Positions 10,177 to 21,408 of a stretch of 64,000 nucleotides of DNA are shown here, one piece after another. The notes beneath the pieces were generated by a model. It made no database searches, had not been told where the DNA came from, and saw only the letters and a list, made by a program, of their open reading frames with translations. Source of the DNA: Bacillus sp. (in: firmicutes) (GTDB lineage Bacteria; Bacillota; Bacilli; Bacillales; Bacillaceae); the NCBI GenBank assembly GCA_031180805.1, contig JAPSLL010000010.1, forward strand, positions 40,705 through 104,704. The letters are read 5' to 3'. Position 1 is the stretch's first letter; each line of letters opens with the position of its first letter. A program made the position numbers and the translations under genes.

Positions 10177-13100
10177 AAACCAATCAATTAAGAAAATCGT
10201 TGTAATCGGTTCAGGTCCAATTATTATTGGGCAGGCTGCAGAATTCGATTATGCTGGTACACAAGGCTGTTTAGCCCTAAAGGAAGAAGGCTATCAAGTT
10301 GTATTAGTAAATAACAACCCTGCAACAATTATGACGGATGAAGAATTTTCAGATGTCCTCTATTTTGAGCCATTAACAATTGAAAGCTTAACTAAAATTA
10401 TTGAAAAGGAAAGACCAGATGGATTACTTGCATCTCTAGGTGGGCAAACAGGTCTTAACCTCGCAATGGAGCTTCATGAAGCGGGTGTGTTAGAGAAATA
10501 TAATGTGCAATTACTAGGTACATCGATTGAATCAATTCGTAAAGGAGAAGACCGTAACGAGTTCCGACAATTGATGTATGATTTAAATGAACCAATTCCT
10601 GAGAGTGCGATTGTTACGACATTAGATGAAGCACTCGACTTTTCAAGAAAAATAGGATTTCCAATTATAATTCGTCCAGCCTATACACTTGGTGGTAAAG
10701 GGGGCGGAATCGCATCTAATAAAGAAGAGTTTGTTAAGCTTGTGAAAAGTGGCCTACAAGCAAGCCCGATTACACAATGCTTAATTGAAAAGAGCATTGC
10801 CGGCTTTAAAGAAGTCGAATATGAAATGATTCGCGACCATAAAGGCACATGTATCGCTGTATGTAATATGGAGAATATCGATCCAGTAGGTGTTCATACA
10901 GGAGATTCTATCGTTGTCGCTCCATCGCAAACATTGACAGACCAAGATTACCATATGTTAAGAAGTGCAGCAGTGAAAATTGTCTCAGCACTTGGTGTGG
11001 TCGGTGGATGTAACATTCAACTTGCTTTAGATCCGTTAAGCAAGCAGTATTATGTCATTGAAGTAAATCCACGGGTCAGCAGATCATCTGCTCTAGCATC
11101 AAAGGCTACTGGTTATCCAATTGCAAAAATCGCTGCTAAATTAGCTGTCGGCTACACGTTAGAAGAACTGAAAAACCCATTAACGATGAGTACGTACGCA
11201 AGCTTTGAACCGGCGCTTGATTATGTTGTCGTTAAATTTCCAAGATGGCCATTTGACAAGTTTAACAAAGCGGATCGTAAGCTTGGAACAAAAATGAAAG
11301 CAACTGGTGAAGTTATGGCGATCGAGAGAAATTTAGAGGCTGCCTTGCAGAAGGCTTGTGATTCTCTTGAGCTTGATAATATCGGAACTCATTTACCAGA
11401 GCTTGAAAAAATATCAACTGATGATTTAGTAGATTTAATGATTAAAATAGACGACCGTCGTTTTTTTGCTGTAATGGAATTAATTAGACGTGACTTTGCT
11501 ATTGAAGAAATTCATCGTTTGACAAAAATGGATCATTATTTTCTTTCTTGCTTTAAGCACATTGTTGAACTTGAAAAACAGTTGAAACAAAAGGATTTAA
11601 CAACAATGGAGCCAGACTTCATGGCAACGCTTAAGGAAAAGGGATTTTCAGATCGTACGATTGCGTCATTGCTCAATGCGGATGAATTAGAAGTAAGAGA
11701 TTTAAGAAAGTCGTTTCATATTAAAGCATCTTATAAATATGTAGATACTTGTGCAGCAGAATTTGAAGCACGGACAAATTATTTTTATTCAACTTACTTT
11801 GGAGAAAATGAACAGCCGGATTCATCGACTAAGAAAAAGATTCTTATTATCGGATCGGGGCCAATACGGATAGGTCAAGGAATCGAATTTGACTATAGTG
11901 CTGTTCATGGGATCAAGGCTTTAAAACAGCTTGGCTATGAAGCAATCATGATAAATAACAATCCGGAAACTGTAAGTACTGATTTTGAAACAGCTGACCG
12001 GTTATATTTTGAACCGATTACGCTTGAACATGTTTTAAATATTGTTGAATCTGAAAAAATTGATTCCGTTATCGTTCAATACGGTGGGCAAACAGCTATA
12101 AATCTTGCTGAAAAATTGGAGTCTGCTGGTGTTCCTTTATTAGGTACAAATACTGAAACGTTAGATTGGTTAGAGGATCGGGATAAATTTTATCAATTAT
12201 TAGATGAGCTTTCGATTCCTCATGCTGTAGGGTTAACAGCATGCCATGCGCAAGAAGCGATAAAAGGTGCTAACGAAATTGGCTATCCTATTTTGCTAAG
12301 ACCATCATACGTTATCGGTGGAAAAGGAATGGTTGTCGTTCACAATGAAGAAACTCTAACAACTCTTCTTTCAGAAAGTACAAATATGATTTATCCTATT
12401 TTAATTGATCAATTTGTTCAAGGATTAGAAGGTGAAATTGACCTTATTTCAGATGGAGTAGAGGCGTTTATTCCAACATATATTGAGCATGTTGAGCCAG
12501 CAGGAGTGCATTCTGGTGACAGCTTAGCGATACTTCCATCGCAAAACCTATCGGACGAAAACAAAAGAGTTATTGCAGAATATGCTAATGCCCTAGTGAA
12601 AAAGCTAAATTACCGAGGCATTATGAACATTCAATTTTTAATAAAAGAGCAGCAAATATATATATTAGAAGTGAATCCTCGAGCAAGTCGGACAGCGCCA
12701 ATAATTAGTAAGGTTACGGGAATTCCAGTAATAAAGCATGCAACACATTTATTGTGTGGGAAAAAACTAAGCGAATTATCAATTCAAACTTCAGAAGCAG
12801 ATGATTGGGTAGCTGTGAAGTACCCTGTATTCTCAAGCCACGCGCTTCACGATGTTGATATTACGCTCGGACCTGAAATGAAAGCTACAGGAGAAGGAAT
12901 GTGTGTTGGGCAATCTGTTAAGAGTGTTTACAAAAAAATCTTTGCTAAAGATTTAGAATCCATTAAAACTGTATTCTTTGATGTTGAAAATGAAATTGCG
13001 CTTCAAGAAACAAAGCTTGCTGGTCTTCAGCCACTAACAAATAATTTTGAGGAGTGGGTTGAAGGAGAAAAGGGAATCTTTGTTTCACTTAAAGACAACG

Positions 13101-13252
13101 AGGATGGGAAATTAAAACGGCAACAAGCATTAGAAAAGGGTATGATATTATTTACAAATCTTACGACGTATTATGCAAGTCTTCAGGCTCTGATAGCGCC
13201 CGATGATAGCATATTGTCCATGCAACAGCTGACAAAACGTGTGAAGGCTTAA
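10169..13252 (+). CDS. carB: carbamoyl-phosphate synthase large subunit
   Basis: Duplicated ATP-grasp domains, IGSGPIIIGQAAEFDYAGTQ and IGSGPIRIGQGIEFDYS. Confidence 0.97.
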   Translation: MSKNQSIKKIVVIGSGPIIIGQAAEFDYAGTQGCLALKEEGYQVVLVNNNPATIMTDEEFSDVLYFEPLTIESLTKIIEKERPDGLLASLGGQTGLNLAMELHEAGVLEKYNVQLLGTSIESIRKGEDRNEFRQLMYDLNEPIPESAIVTTLDEALDFSRKIGFPIIIRPAYTLGGKGGGIASNKEEFVKLVKSGLQASPITQCLIEKSIAGFKEVEYEMIRDHKGTCIAVCNMENIDPVGVHTGDSIVVAPSQTLTDQDYHMLRSAAVKIVSALGVVGGCNIQLALDPLSKQYYVIEVNPRVSRSSALASKATGYPIAKIAAKLAVGYTLEELKNPLTMSTYASFEPALDYVVVKFPRWPFDKFNKADRKLGTKMKATGEVMAIERNLEAALQKACDSLELDNIGTHLPELEKISTDDLVDLMIKIDDRRFFAVMELIRRDFAIEEIHRLTKMDHYFLSCFKHIVELEKQLKQKDLTTMEPDFMATLKEKGFSDRTIASLLNADELEVRDLRKSFHIKASYKYVDTCAAEFEARTNYFYSTYFGENEQPDSSTKKKILIIGSGPIRIGQGIEFDYSAVHGIKALKQLGYEAIMINNNPETVSTDFETADRLYFEPITLEHVLNIVESEKIDSVIVQYGGQTAINLAEKLESAGVPLLGTNTETLDWLEDRDKFYQLLDELSIPHAVGLTACHAQEAIKGANEIGYPILLRPSYVIGGKGMVVVHNEETLTTLLSESTNMIYPILIDQFVQGLEGEIDLISDGVEAFIPTYIEHVEPAGVHSGDSLAILPSQNLSDENKRVIAEYANALVKKLNYRGIMNIQFLIKEQQIYILEVNPRASRTAPIISKVTGIPVIKHATHLLCGKKLSELSIQTSEADDWVAVKYPVFSSHALHDVDITLGPEMKATGEGMCVGQSVKSVYKKIFAKDLESIKTVFFDVENEIALQETKLAGLQPLTNNFEEWVEGEKGIFVSLKDNEDGKLKRQQALEKGMILFTNLTTYYASLQALIAPDDSILSMQQLTKRVKA

Positions 13253-13261
13253 AGAAGGTTT

Positions 13262-13303
13262 AATAAGGGACGAGATTGTTTAGTGCAGTGCTTGTCCCTT
13301 ATG
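13262..13303 (+). terminator. hairpin between carB and argF
   Basis: ATAAGGGACGAGATT...GTGCTTGTCCCTTAT; no strong U-run, so possibly a processing/attenuation hairpin. Confidence 0.4.
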
Positions 13304-13381
13304 AAACAGTTTCAATTATTAAGATATAATTTAACGGAGGATCCGCCTCTTTCTCTATATGACAAAGGAAGTGTATAACAA

Positions 13382-14326
13382 ATGAGTAACGTGAAACTTA
13401 AAGAGAAAAAAAATGTAGCTAAAAGAGATTTTTTAACACTATTAGATTATAGTAAAGAAGAAATTCTTTATTTCATTGAAGAAGCATTTAAGCTTGAAGA
13501 GAATCCAATTCAGCCACTCCTTAAAGGGAAAACATTAGCGATGATTTTTGAAAAATCATCAACAAGAACACGTGTATCATTTGAAACTGGAATGCTGCAA
13601 TTAGGGGGGCATGCGCTGTTCCTAAGTAGTCAGGATCTTCAATTAGGTAGAGGAGAGCCTATATCTGATACGGCAAAGGTGCTATCTGGCTATGTTGACG
13701 GTATTATGATTCGGACATTCGGTCATGACAAAATTGAGGAATTAGCTAAGCATGCTACGATTCCGGTAATTAATGGATTAACAGATTTATTTCACCCTTG
13801 TCAGGCTCTCGCAGATTTAAAAACAATCTATCGATTAAAAGGAAAGTTTGAAGGTGTGAAAACAGCTTACTTAGGTGATGGAAACAATGTCGCACATTCC
13901 TTAATGATTGCTGCAGCTAAAGTAGGCATGGACTTTTCCATTGGCTGTCCAAAAGGGTATGAACCTGAGCAATGGGTAGTAGAAGAGGCATTAAAGATTG
14001 CAAAGGAAACTGGCGCAACGATTTCGATTGTAAATGATCCAATTGAGGCTGTTAAGGATGCTGATATTCTTTATACCGATGTTTGGGCAAGCATGGGACA
14101 AGAAAGTGAACAGCAAGAACGTATCATTGCTTTTAAAGGATATCAAGTGAATGATGAATTAGTTAAACATGCAAAGTCAGACTATCATTTCCTCCATTGC
14201 TTACCAGCGCATCGGGAAGAGGAAGTAACTGCATCGATTATCGATGGAGAGCATTCAGCTGTATTTGAACAGGCTGAAAATCGTTTACATGTACAAAAGG
14301 CATTATTAAAAGAATTATTATCGTAA
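13382..14326 (+). CDS. argF: ornithine carbamoyltransferase
   Basis: [33 protein letters not shown] motifs. Confidence 0.97.
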   Translation: MSNVKLKEKKNVAKRDFLTLLDYSKEEILYFIEEAFKLEENPIQPLLKGKTLAMIFEKSSTRTRVSFETGMLQLGGHALFLSSQDLQLGRGEPISDTAKVLSGYVDGIMIRTFGHDKIEELAKHATIPVINGLTDLFHPCQALADLKTIYRLKGKFEGVKTAYLGDGNNVAHSLMIAAAKVGMDFSIGCPKGYEPEQWVVEEALKIAKETGATISIVNDPIEAVKDADILYTDVWASMGQESEQQERIIAFKGYQVNDELVKHAKSDYHFLHCLPAHREEEVTASIIDGEHSAVFEQAENRLHVQKALLKELLS

Positions 14327-14441
14327 AGAAGAGGTAGAATCAATCAAGGTGTTGATTCTACCTTTTTTTGGCTTGAACGAACATGCAACATGAAATAGGT
14401 ACGACTGGTAATACTAATGAAAGCAAGAGAGGAGGGATATT

Positions 14442-14621
14442 ATGGGTCAACAACATCGATTTAGAGCTGGTCAAAAGGCTCCTAATAATGGAATTTATGT
14501 AGAGATTGGCGAAACTGGTGATCCTGTGACAAATCCAGGACAAGTAAAACTAAAAGCAGGTGACCGTTTTCCGGAAACAGCAAATCATAATCGTCAATGG
14601 ACATATAAACGAAAGCCTTAA
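14442..14621 (+). CDS. yjzC: YjzC family small protein (59 aa)
   Basis: MGQQHRFRAGQKAPNNGIYVEIGETGDPVTNPGQVKLKAGDRFPETANHNRQWTYKRKP; GGAGGG RBS; not in the ORF track. Confidence 0.88.
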   Translation: MGQQHRFRAGQKAPNNGIYVEIGETGDPVTNPGQVKLKAGDRFPETANHNRQWTYKRKP

Positions 14622-14637
14622 AATAAATGGAATAAGC

Positions 14638-14670
14638 TAAAAAAACCCTACAGGATAGTAGGGTTTTTTT
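14638..14670. terminator. bidirectional terminator
   Basis: AAAAAACCCTACAGGATAGTAGGGTTTTTTT between convergent yjzC and yjzD. Confidence 0.85.
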
Positions 14671-14685
14671 CAGTCTGAATATCAA

Positions 14686-14877
14686 TTAATGATGCTCATG
14701 ATTTGCAACTGGATCGTTAGGGATCACTTCTGCAATAATAAAGATGATAACGATTGCAATGACAGCTAATATGCTTGAAGAAGCGAAGTCATAATGACCG
14801 CCTGTCATCGCGTTAACAACATATGATGCCATATGTATTAAGAGGAAACTCCAAAAGAATGTCCAAAAGAAACGCAT
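14686..14877 (-). CDS. yjzD: YjzD family (DUF2929) small membrane protein
   Basis: MRFFWTFFWSFLLIHMASYVVNAMTGG..., two TM helices; position downstream of yjzC. Confidence 0.8.
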   Translation of the reverse strand: MRFFWTFFWSFLLIHMASYVVNAMTGGHYDFASSSILAVIAIVIIFIIAEVIPNDPVANHEHH

Positions 14878-15382
14878 TGCATTCACCCCATTTTCCAAAC
14901 GAGTACTAAGTATATATTATCATAATTTAAATTGAAAGAAAATGAACCTTTATAAATAATCTACAGAAGCTTTTCAATACAAGTTATGTTTGACTATATT
15001 TATCCTTTTAGTGATAGCGTCCCATTCTTTTTACTAACGTATACATACATTATAAATAAGGAAAAAGAATAAAATGGTTTCACAATCCTTTTTCACCCTT
15101 GAGAATTTACATCGTGCAAGTATTGCGAGCAATTTACGAAACAAATGAACAGTTTGGCTTTGTTACACCTGGCTTGTTAGATCCACTGCAGGCATTTTTA
15201 ATCTAAATGTGGATCCATAGGCATAAACGGCAGGATCTTTCATTTGATTCCGATGATTTGCGCATCATAGCTTAAGTCTTACGAATTACACTAAGATCAA
15301 TAAATTGCACTTATCTCAATCGCTTTAACATACCCAATAAGCTAACATTTAAAATAGAAGTAATGGACATTATCAATTATTA

Positions 15383-16141
15383 ATGAAAGAAGAGAAAGGT
15401 GGTGGGCAAGTGATTACGGAGCGCTTTTTTCAAATCGAAACGGAATGGAATGTTGTTCATTTACCATATAGGCCAAATGGATTTGGTGTATTAATACTCG
15501 GGGATCGCACGGATTTTGTTGATGAACAAACGAGCTTCTGGCATCAGCATTATGGCAGACATCAGCTTATAGCTGATTTAATGAACAAAGGATATACGTT
15601 ATTTCAATCGAATTTATTTGGAAGTAATTGGGGAAGTCCTCGTGCTCTCACGATGGCAAAACATCTCTATCATTTAATAATGAAAAAAGAAATACTAAAT
15701 CAAAAAATTCATATATTATCTGAAGGAATGGGGGCTTTAACAGCATTACAATTAATGGATATAATGTCTGATAATATACGTTCAGTGGCAATGATGAATC
15801 CTTGCCTAGACCTCCCAGCACATTTAGAAAGAGAAAAAGATCATAAATTATTTTATAAGCAATTGGTGAAGGAAATTGCAGCTGCATATGAAACAGAAGA
15901 AAAGAGAGTTCCTTCATTAAAGCTTCCATCTATGTATAGTTCCACATCGACAAAGCCGGTTCGGATATGGCAAAGAATGAATCATACTATATATGAAGCG
16001 AAAAATCATTGTAAAAAGTATGAGCTTTTAAGAAGTAAATTAGGAAGTCCCATTCAACTCATTTATCACATTGGAGATAATCCATATCGGATTAATCAAT
16101 CAATCATAAGATTTTATCAAGAGAATGAAAAAGAATTATAA
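15383..16141 (+). CDS. yjaU: alpha/beta-hydrolase-like protein
   Basis: LSEGMGALTALQLMD nucleophile-elbow-like motif; synteny upstream of med. Confidence 0.65.
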   Translation: MKEEKGGGQVITERFFQIETEWNVVHLPYRPNGFGVLILGDRTDFVDEQTSFWHQHYGRHQLIADLMNKGYTLFQSNLFGSNWGSPRALTMAKHLYHLIMKKEILNQKIHILSEGMGALTALQLMDIMSDNIRSVAMMNPCLDLPAHLEREKDHKLFYKQLVKEIAAAYETEEKRVPSLKLPSMYSSTSTKPVRIWQRMNHTIYEAKNHCKKYELLRSKLGSPIQLIYHIGDNPYRINQSIIRFYQENEKEL

Positions 16142-16188
16142 ATTATATTATGTAATTGATTAAGAAAAAGCTCCAGCAGCTTTAGATA

Positions 16189-16238
16189 GTAATCACCGTT
16201 AATCTGGGCATTCGCTCATTTTAAAACGGTGATTTTTT
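16189..16238 (+). terminator. terminator after yjaU
   Basis: AATCACCGTT...AACGGTGATTTTTTG. Confidence 0.65.
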
Positions 16239-16332
16239 GTGTTTACCGCTCACATCACATCGTTATATTCAACTTATATTTTTTACGCCTTATGCATACA
16301 ATCCAATATCTGTTTGTTAAGGAGAGAAGAGC

Positions 16333-17085
16333 ATGGATAAGCATGTACTTGTTTTTGGTACACAGACATTTCTAGGATTTTCTTTATGTGAAAAGTTTGT
16401 AAATGAAGGTATTGAAGTGGAAGCGGAATTATTGGAAGTGAAAAATGACCTTCATAAATATTTACTTGAAGAGCGTCTGCTTATGGTTGGTAGGAATGCT
16501 CTGTTCCACATGAGAAGTAAGGAAGAGAGCGATAATTTAGAATTTGTTGATTTGATTATCTATTGTTGTGATGATAGCAAGGATGGAGATTTACTTGCCC
16601 AAGATCGAGAGCAAATTAAATATGCAGTGGAAATGTCAAAAGCTTTACAAGTGCCACTCGTTTTTATTTCGGCCTATAGTTCAAGTGTTGAAAAACAAAA
16701 GCATAGTATCCATTGTGAACACTATTTCTTAGAAAACCTCGATAAAGTTACAATTCTTAAGCTTCCTTGTATATATGGGCCGTTTCAATCAATTGTAACT
16801 AACGGTTCAAAATATGAGTTAAAAGAAAGAGATTTTATTATTTTTATCAAGGATGCTGTTGAAGCTATATATAAGTTATTGGGTAATTTTCATCATGGGA
16901 AAACCTATTATATCCTTTGTGAAAGTGATAAACAGAAAGGAAAAGAAAGTTATTACAATCGTAACTTTGAAGAAGGGGACATTGATATAGTGTTGATTGA
17001 AAATCCAATAAGCTTAAAGGAAGGCTTAAAGAAATTAGCAGACTTTAATGAGAAATATAAACATCTAATAAAGGAGAAAGATTGA
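16333..17085 (+). CDS. yjaV: NAD(P)-binding / SDR-like protein
   Basis: VLVFGTQTFLGFSLCEKF nucleotide-binding start; LPCIYGPFQS extended-SDR-like motif; synteny. Confidence 0.65.
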   Translation: MDKHVLVFGTQTFLGFSLCEKFVNEGIEVEAELLEVKNDLHKYLLEERLLMVGRNALFHMRSKEESDNLEFVDLIIYCCDDSKDGDLLAQDREQIKYAVEMSKALQVPLVFISAYSSSVEKQKHSIHCEHYFLENLDKVTILKLPCIYGPFQSIVTNGSKYELKERDFIIFIKDAVEAIYKLLGNFHHGKTYYILCESDKQKGKESYYNRNFEEGDIDIVLIENPISLKEGLKKLADFNEKYKHLIKEKD

Positions 17086-17157
17086 TTATGCTTGTGCTTA
17101 GAAAGAGGAAAAGGCTAAAATATAAGCATTACAAATTAATATGAAAGGGGGTTGACC

Positions 17158-18111
17158 ATGTACAAAAAGATTGGTTTTGTCTTTATTATATGTATTTTTC
17201 TTTTTAGTTGTGGACAACCTACTGCATCAGGGAAGCTTCAAAATGTCGGCTTGCTTATCCCGGAAACGATTGACGATCAAGTTTGGGGAATGAATGGATA
17301 CAAAGGTCTATTAAAAATTCAATCAGAACTCAAAGTTGATGTTTTTTATAAGGAAGGGATGACAGAAGAAGTAGCTATCCGTAATGCAATTGATGAGTTT
17401 CAAGAACAGGATGTAAACCTAATATTTGGGCATGGAAATGAATATATTACAATTTTTAATAAGATCGCAAAGGAATACCCAAATATTCATTTTGTTCTTT
17501 TTAATGGGAATGTCGAAGGTGATAACTTAACAAGCCTGAATTTTAATTCCCATGCAATGGGATTTTTCGGTGGGATGGTTGCCGGAGAAATGACTAAATC
17601 AGGAAGAGTTGGTGTACTTGCTGCATTTGAATGGCAGCCTGAAATTAATGGGTTTTATGAAGGGGCTTCTTTTCAAAATGAACATGTACATGTTGATATT
17701 AGATATGTACAAGACTGGAATGACAGTGAAAAGGCTATGCCGCTCCTAGAAAAAATGATAAACGCAGGAACAGATATTATATATGTTGCTGGTGATGGCT
17801 ACAATGTTTCTGTAATCGAAAGGCTTAAGGAAGAAGGACTGTTTGCGATTGGATTTGTTTCAGACCAATCTGATTTAGGGAAAACAACGGTTTTAACTAG
17901 TACTGTTCAGCATATTGATACCTTATATGAGCTAGTTGCTTCTCAATTTAAAGACGGCAAATTAGAAAGTGGAGAGCTTTATTATGATTTTCAGGATGGT
18001 GTCATTACAATGGGGAATTTTAGTCCACTTGTTGATGAAGATTTCCAATTAAAGCTTGAAAAGGATATAGAAGAGTATAAGAAGAGCGGACAGCTACCGA
18101 ATCAGCTATAA
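17158..18111 (+). CDS. med: BMP-family lipoprotein, Med (positive regulator of comK)
   Basis: Lipobox LFSCG, BMP/PnrA-like fold motifs (FGHGNEY, NGNVEGDNL), directly upstream of comZ. Confidence 0.85.
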   Translation: MYKKIGFVFIICIFLFSCGQPTASGKLQNVGLLIPETIDDQVWGMNGYKGLLKIQSELKVDVFYKEGMTEEVAIRNAIDEFQEQDVNLIFGHGNEYITIFNKIAKEYPNIHFVLFNGNVEGDNLTSLNFNSHAMGFFGGMVAGEMTKSGRVGVLAAFEWQPEINGFYEGASFQNEHVHVDIRYVQDWNDSEKAMPLLEKMINAGTDIIYVAGDGYNVSVIERLKEEGLFAIGFVSDQSDLGKTTVLTSTVQHIDTLYELVASQFKDGKLESGELYYDFQDGVITMGNFSPLVDEDFQLKLEKDIEEYKKSGQLPNQL

Positions 18112-18174
18112 ATATACTATAATTTAAAATACCCTATAAAGGTACATAATCTAATTTATCAAGGAGTGAAGAAG

Positions 18175-18357
18175 ATGGAACAACATCCGAAAGCAATGGA
18201 GTTTATGCAAATTGCGATGAAGTATTTACCAGAGGCAAAGCAAAAATTAGAAGAATCAGGGATTGAACTTTCTTTGGAAACAATTCAACCTATGATGGAG
18301 CTTTTTACTAAAGTCATGGGTGAAGCTTATGATTTAGGTAAGCAAGAAGCGAAATAA
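18175..18357 (+). CDS. comZ: ComZ, competence protein (comG repressor)
   Basis: MEQHPKAMEFMQIAMKYLPEAKQKLEESGIELSLETIQPMMELF; AAGGAG RBS. Confidence 0.9.
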   Translation: MEQHPKAMEFMQIAMKYLPEAKQKLEESGIELSLETIQPMMELFTKVMGEAYDLGKQEAK

Positions 18358-18359
18358 GA

Positions 18360-18396
18360 GGAATAAGAGGCTGCAAAGTGCAGTCTCTTTATATTT
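18360..18396. terminator. terminator
   Basis: AAGAGGCTGCAAAGTGCAGTCTCTTTATATTTT. Confidence 0.65.
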
Positions 18397-18682
18397 TCTT
18401 TTTAATATAATCAATAATTGGGGAAAACTCTTTTAGGGCAGGCTTAAGCTTGTCAATCGAGTTCATAATATCGCCAATTTGCTCCATTATAGTAAAATAA
18501 TTTATGTCGTCTCCTATCGTGTTTTCAGGCTTTATTTTATTTTCTTTCCGTTCTATATTTGGACGTCTGCCAAACATTAGCTCTGTAAAGCGATCAACTT
18601 TTTGATCCGCTTCATTTTGTTCGATATGCTGTTCCTTTTCTTCAATTTGCTCTTCTTTTTTCACTGTCTCTTCAAATTCCAT
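18389..18682 (-). CDS. hypothetical protein at the yjzB locus
   Basis: MEFEETVKKEEQIEEKEQ...; acidic/coiled-coil; position between comZ and fabH. Confidence 0.6.
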   Translation of the reverse strand: MEFEETVKKEEQIEEKEQHIEQNEADQKVDRFTELMFGRRPNIERKENKIKPENTIGDDINYFTIMEQIGDIMNSIDKLKPALKEFSPIIDYIKKKI

Positions 18683-18868
18683 TGATATCACTCCATTACA
18701 TATAATTTCCATTGTTATTAATAATCTATGTTAAGAAAATATACATGTTCTAGTCAGTTGTACATTCGACGACTATGAAAGCTCGGAAAGGATATAACTC
18801 CTGTATTTTCTAAGAAAGCTACTGATATAGAAATATAATGATTGAAAATAAAATCTGAATAAGATAAA

Positions 18869-18887
18869 ATTAGTACCAAGTCATAAT
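18869..18887 (+). promoter_or_regulatory. FapR-like operator upstream of fabH
   Basis: ATTAGTACCAAGTCATAAT resembles the FapR box ATTAGTACCTAGTCTTAAT. Confidence 0.65.
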
Positions 18888-18965
18888 GATTGGTATAAAA
18901 TAGACTCCTTTTTTTGGGGTTAAACTAGTCAATGAATCATACCTATTTGTAAAGGGGTTGTACAT

Positions 18966-19898
18966 ATGAACGCAGGCATCATTGGAATGGGACGATTCGT
19001 TCCCGAAAAAATTGTAACTAATGCTGATTTAGAAAAAATAATGGATACGTCCGATGAATGGATACGTACAAGAACTGGAATTGAGGAAAGAAGAATAGCG
19101 GATGATTCAACGAAAACCTCCGATATGGCATTTTATGCAGCTGAAGAAGCGATAAAAAATGCTGGAATATCTGCAGAGGATATTGATTTGATTCTTGTTT
19201 CTACTGTTACACCTGACCAACCTTTCCCAACAGTTGCTTGTATGCTACAGGAAAGATTAGGTGCTAAAAAGGCTGCGGCTATGGATTTAAGTGCAGCTTG
19301 TGCAGGCTTTATGTATGGAATGATAACGGCAAAGCAGTTTATTGAGTCCGGAGCTTATAAATATGTATTAATCGTAGGAGCAGAGAAGCTATCAGCGATA
19401 ACTGATTGGAATGATCGGAATACTGCAGTTCTATTTGGAGATGGCGCCGGAGCTGCTATTATGGGGCCTGTAAGTGAAGGAAAAGGCATTTTGTCATTCG
19501 AACTTGGTGCAGATGGAACAGGTGGAAAGCATTTATATCAAGATGAATACATCATCATGAATGGAAGAGAAGTTTTTAAGTTTGCTGTTCGACAAATGGG
19601 TGAATCAAGTGAAAATGTTATTAAAAAAGCAGGATTAAATACTGAGGATGTTGACTTACTTATTCCACATCAAGCAAATATCCGAATAATGGAGGCTTCT
19701 AGAGAGCGTCTAAATCTACCGGTCGAAAAAATGTCTAAGACTGTTCATAAATATGGGAACACATCGGCAGCATCAATTCCAATTTCGTTAGTGGAGGAAA
19801 TTGAAGCTGGTAAAGTAAAAGATGGGGACGTAATCGTAATGGTAGGATTTGGTGGCGGATTAACATGGGGTGCAATTGCCCTTCGATGGGGTCGTTAA
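18966..19898 (+). CDS. fabH: 3-oxoacyl-ACP synthase III
   Basis: [13 protein letters not shown] active-site Cys; [12 protein letters not shown]-terminus. Confidence 0.96.
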   Translation: MNAGIIGMGRFVPEKIVTNADLEKIMDTSDEWIRTRTGIEERRIADDSTKTSDMAFYAAEEAIKNAGISAEDIDLILVSTVTPDQPFPTVACMLQERLGAKKAAAMDLSAACAGFMYGMITAKQFIESGAYKYVLIVGAEKLSAITDWNDRNTAVLFGDGAGAAIMGPVSEGKGILSFELGADGTGGKHLYQDEYIIMNGREVFKFAVRQMGESSENVIKKAGLNTEDVDLLIPHQANIRIMEASRERLNLPVEKMSKTVHKYGNTSAASIPISLVEEIEAGKVKDGDVIVMVGFGGGLTWGAIALRWGR

Positions 19899-19950
19899 AG
19901 TTAACAATAGATTTTTAATATAGATTAAAAAAATAAGTGAGGTGCTATCA

Positions 19951-21189
19951 ATGGAAAAGAAGCGAGTAGTCGTAACGGGATTAGGTGCTGTAACTCCAAT
20001 CGGTAATGATGTTCAAACAAGTTGGGAAAATGCGATAAAAGGTGTTTCCGGGATTGGGCCAATTACACGTGTAAATGCTGAAAATTATCAAGCAAAGGTT
20101 GCAGCAGAATTAAAGGACTTTGATATTGAACAATTTATGGATAAAAAAGCTGCGAGAAAAATGGATCGATTCACACAATATGCTGTTGCAGCTTCAATGA
20201 TGGCTGTAAAGGATGCAAATTTGGAAATTACAGATGAAATCGCACCGCGTGTAGGTGTTTGGATTGGCTCTGGTATTGGTGGAATGGAAACCTTTGAGGA
20301 ACAATACAAAATTTTATTAGAAAAGGGACCACGTCGTGTAAGTCCGTTCTTTGTCCCGATGCTAATTCCTGATATGGCAACTGGACAGGTATCAATTGCC
20401 TTAGGGGCAAAAGGTTTTAATTCTTGTACGGTAACTGCTTGTGCAACTGGAACGAATTCAATCGGTGATGCATTTCGAGTTATCGAACGTGGAGAAGCAG
20501 ATGTAATGGTTACAGGTGGCGCAGAGGCTCCACTTACCGAAATGTCATTTGCTGGATTTACTGCAAATAAAGCATTATCAACAAATACTGACCCAAATAC
20601 AGCTAGTCGACCTTTTGATAAAGACCGTGATGGATTTGTTATGGGTGAAGGGGCAGGAATCATTGTTCTCGAGGAATTAGAGCATGCATTAGCACGTGGC
20701 GCTAACATCTATGCTGAAATTGTCGGCTATGGTGCAACTGGTGATGCTTATCATATAACTGCACCTGCTCCAAATGGTGAAGGTGGTGCTCGCGCGATGC
20801 GTTCAGCAATTGAAGGTAGCGGCTTGGATGTAACAGATATTGATTATATTAATGCGCATGGTACAAGTACACAATATAACGATAAATTTGAAACACTTGC
20901 AATTAAAGAAGTGTTTGGTGACCATGCATATAAGCTTGCAATTAGCTCAACAAAATCAATGACAGGCCATCTACTTGGTGCCGCAGGTGGAGTTGAAGCA
21001 ATTTTTAGTATTCTTACAATAAAAAATGGTGTTATTCCACCAACAATTAATTACACAACCCCAGATCCTGATTGTGATTTAGATTATGTACCAAATGAAG
21101 CTAGAAAACAGGAAGTAAAGGCTGTTTTAAGTAATTCATTAGGGTTTGGCGGTCATAACGCTACGATTATATTTAAAAAATATGAATAA
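19951..21189 (+). CDS. fabF: 3-oxoacyl-ACP synthase II
   Basis: [30 protein letters not shown] active site; [11 protein letters not shown]. Confidence 0.97.
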   Translation: MEKKRVVVTGLGAVTPIGNDVQTSWENAIKGVSGIGPITRVNAENYQAKVAAELKDFDIEQFMDKKAARKMDRFTQYAVAASMMAVKDANLEITDEIAPRVGVWIGSGIGGMETFEEQYKILLEKGPRRVSPFFVPMLIPDMATGQVSIALGAKGFNSCTVTACATGTNSIGDAFRVIERGEADVMVTGGAEAPLTEMSFAGFTANKALSTNTDPNTASRPFDKDRDGFVMGEGAGIIVLEELEHALARGANIYAEIVGYGATGDAYHITAPAPNGEGGARAMRSAIEGSGLDVTDIDYINAHGTSTQYNDKFETLAIKEVFGDHAYKLAISSTKSMTGHLLGAAGGVEAIFSILTIKNGVIPPTINYTTPDPDCDLDYVPNEARKQEVKAVLSNSLGFGGHNATIIFKKYE

Positions 21190-21196
21190 ATGTTTT

Positions 21197-21230
21197 AGAC
21201 CTGAGTAGTTTTGCTCAGGTTCTTTTTATT
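21197..21230 (+). terminator. terminator after fabF
   Basis: GACCTGAGTAGTTTTGCTCAGGTTCTTTTT. Confidence 0.75.
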
Positions 21231-21408
21231 AGGAGCTTTACCCATGTATGGGGAGTGTTTTGTTGCAAGACATAGGTTTATCCAGAGGTCTTGATATCCT
21301 TCAAATTAACAACGGATTAAAATAGTTAATTCTTTTTTTAAGTCAGCTATGGCCATATGTATCCCTCTTTTATTATTAAACATATAGTGAGAGAGAGGGG
21401 GATGGACT

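Noticed and set aside
14358-14685. Two minus-strand ORFs across yjzC
   Set aside because: They overlap yjzC antisense; yjzC is clearly the coding strand with RBS and recognised sequence.
20088-20708. 206-aa minus-strand ORF inside fabF
   Set aside because: Antisense shadow ORF of fabF.
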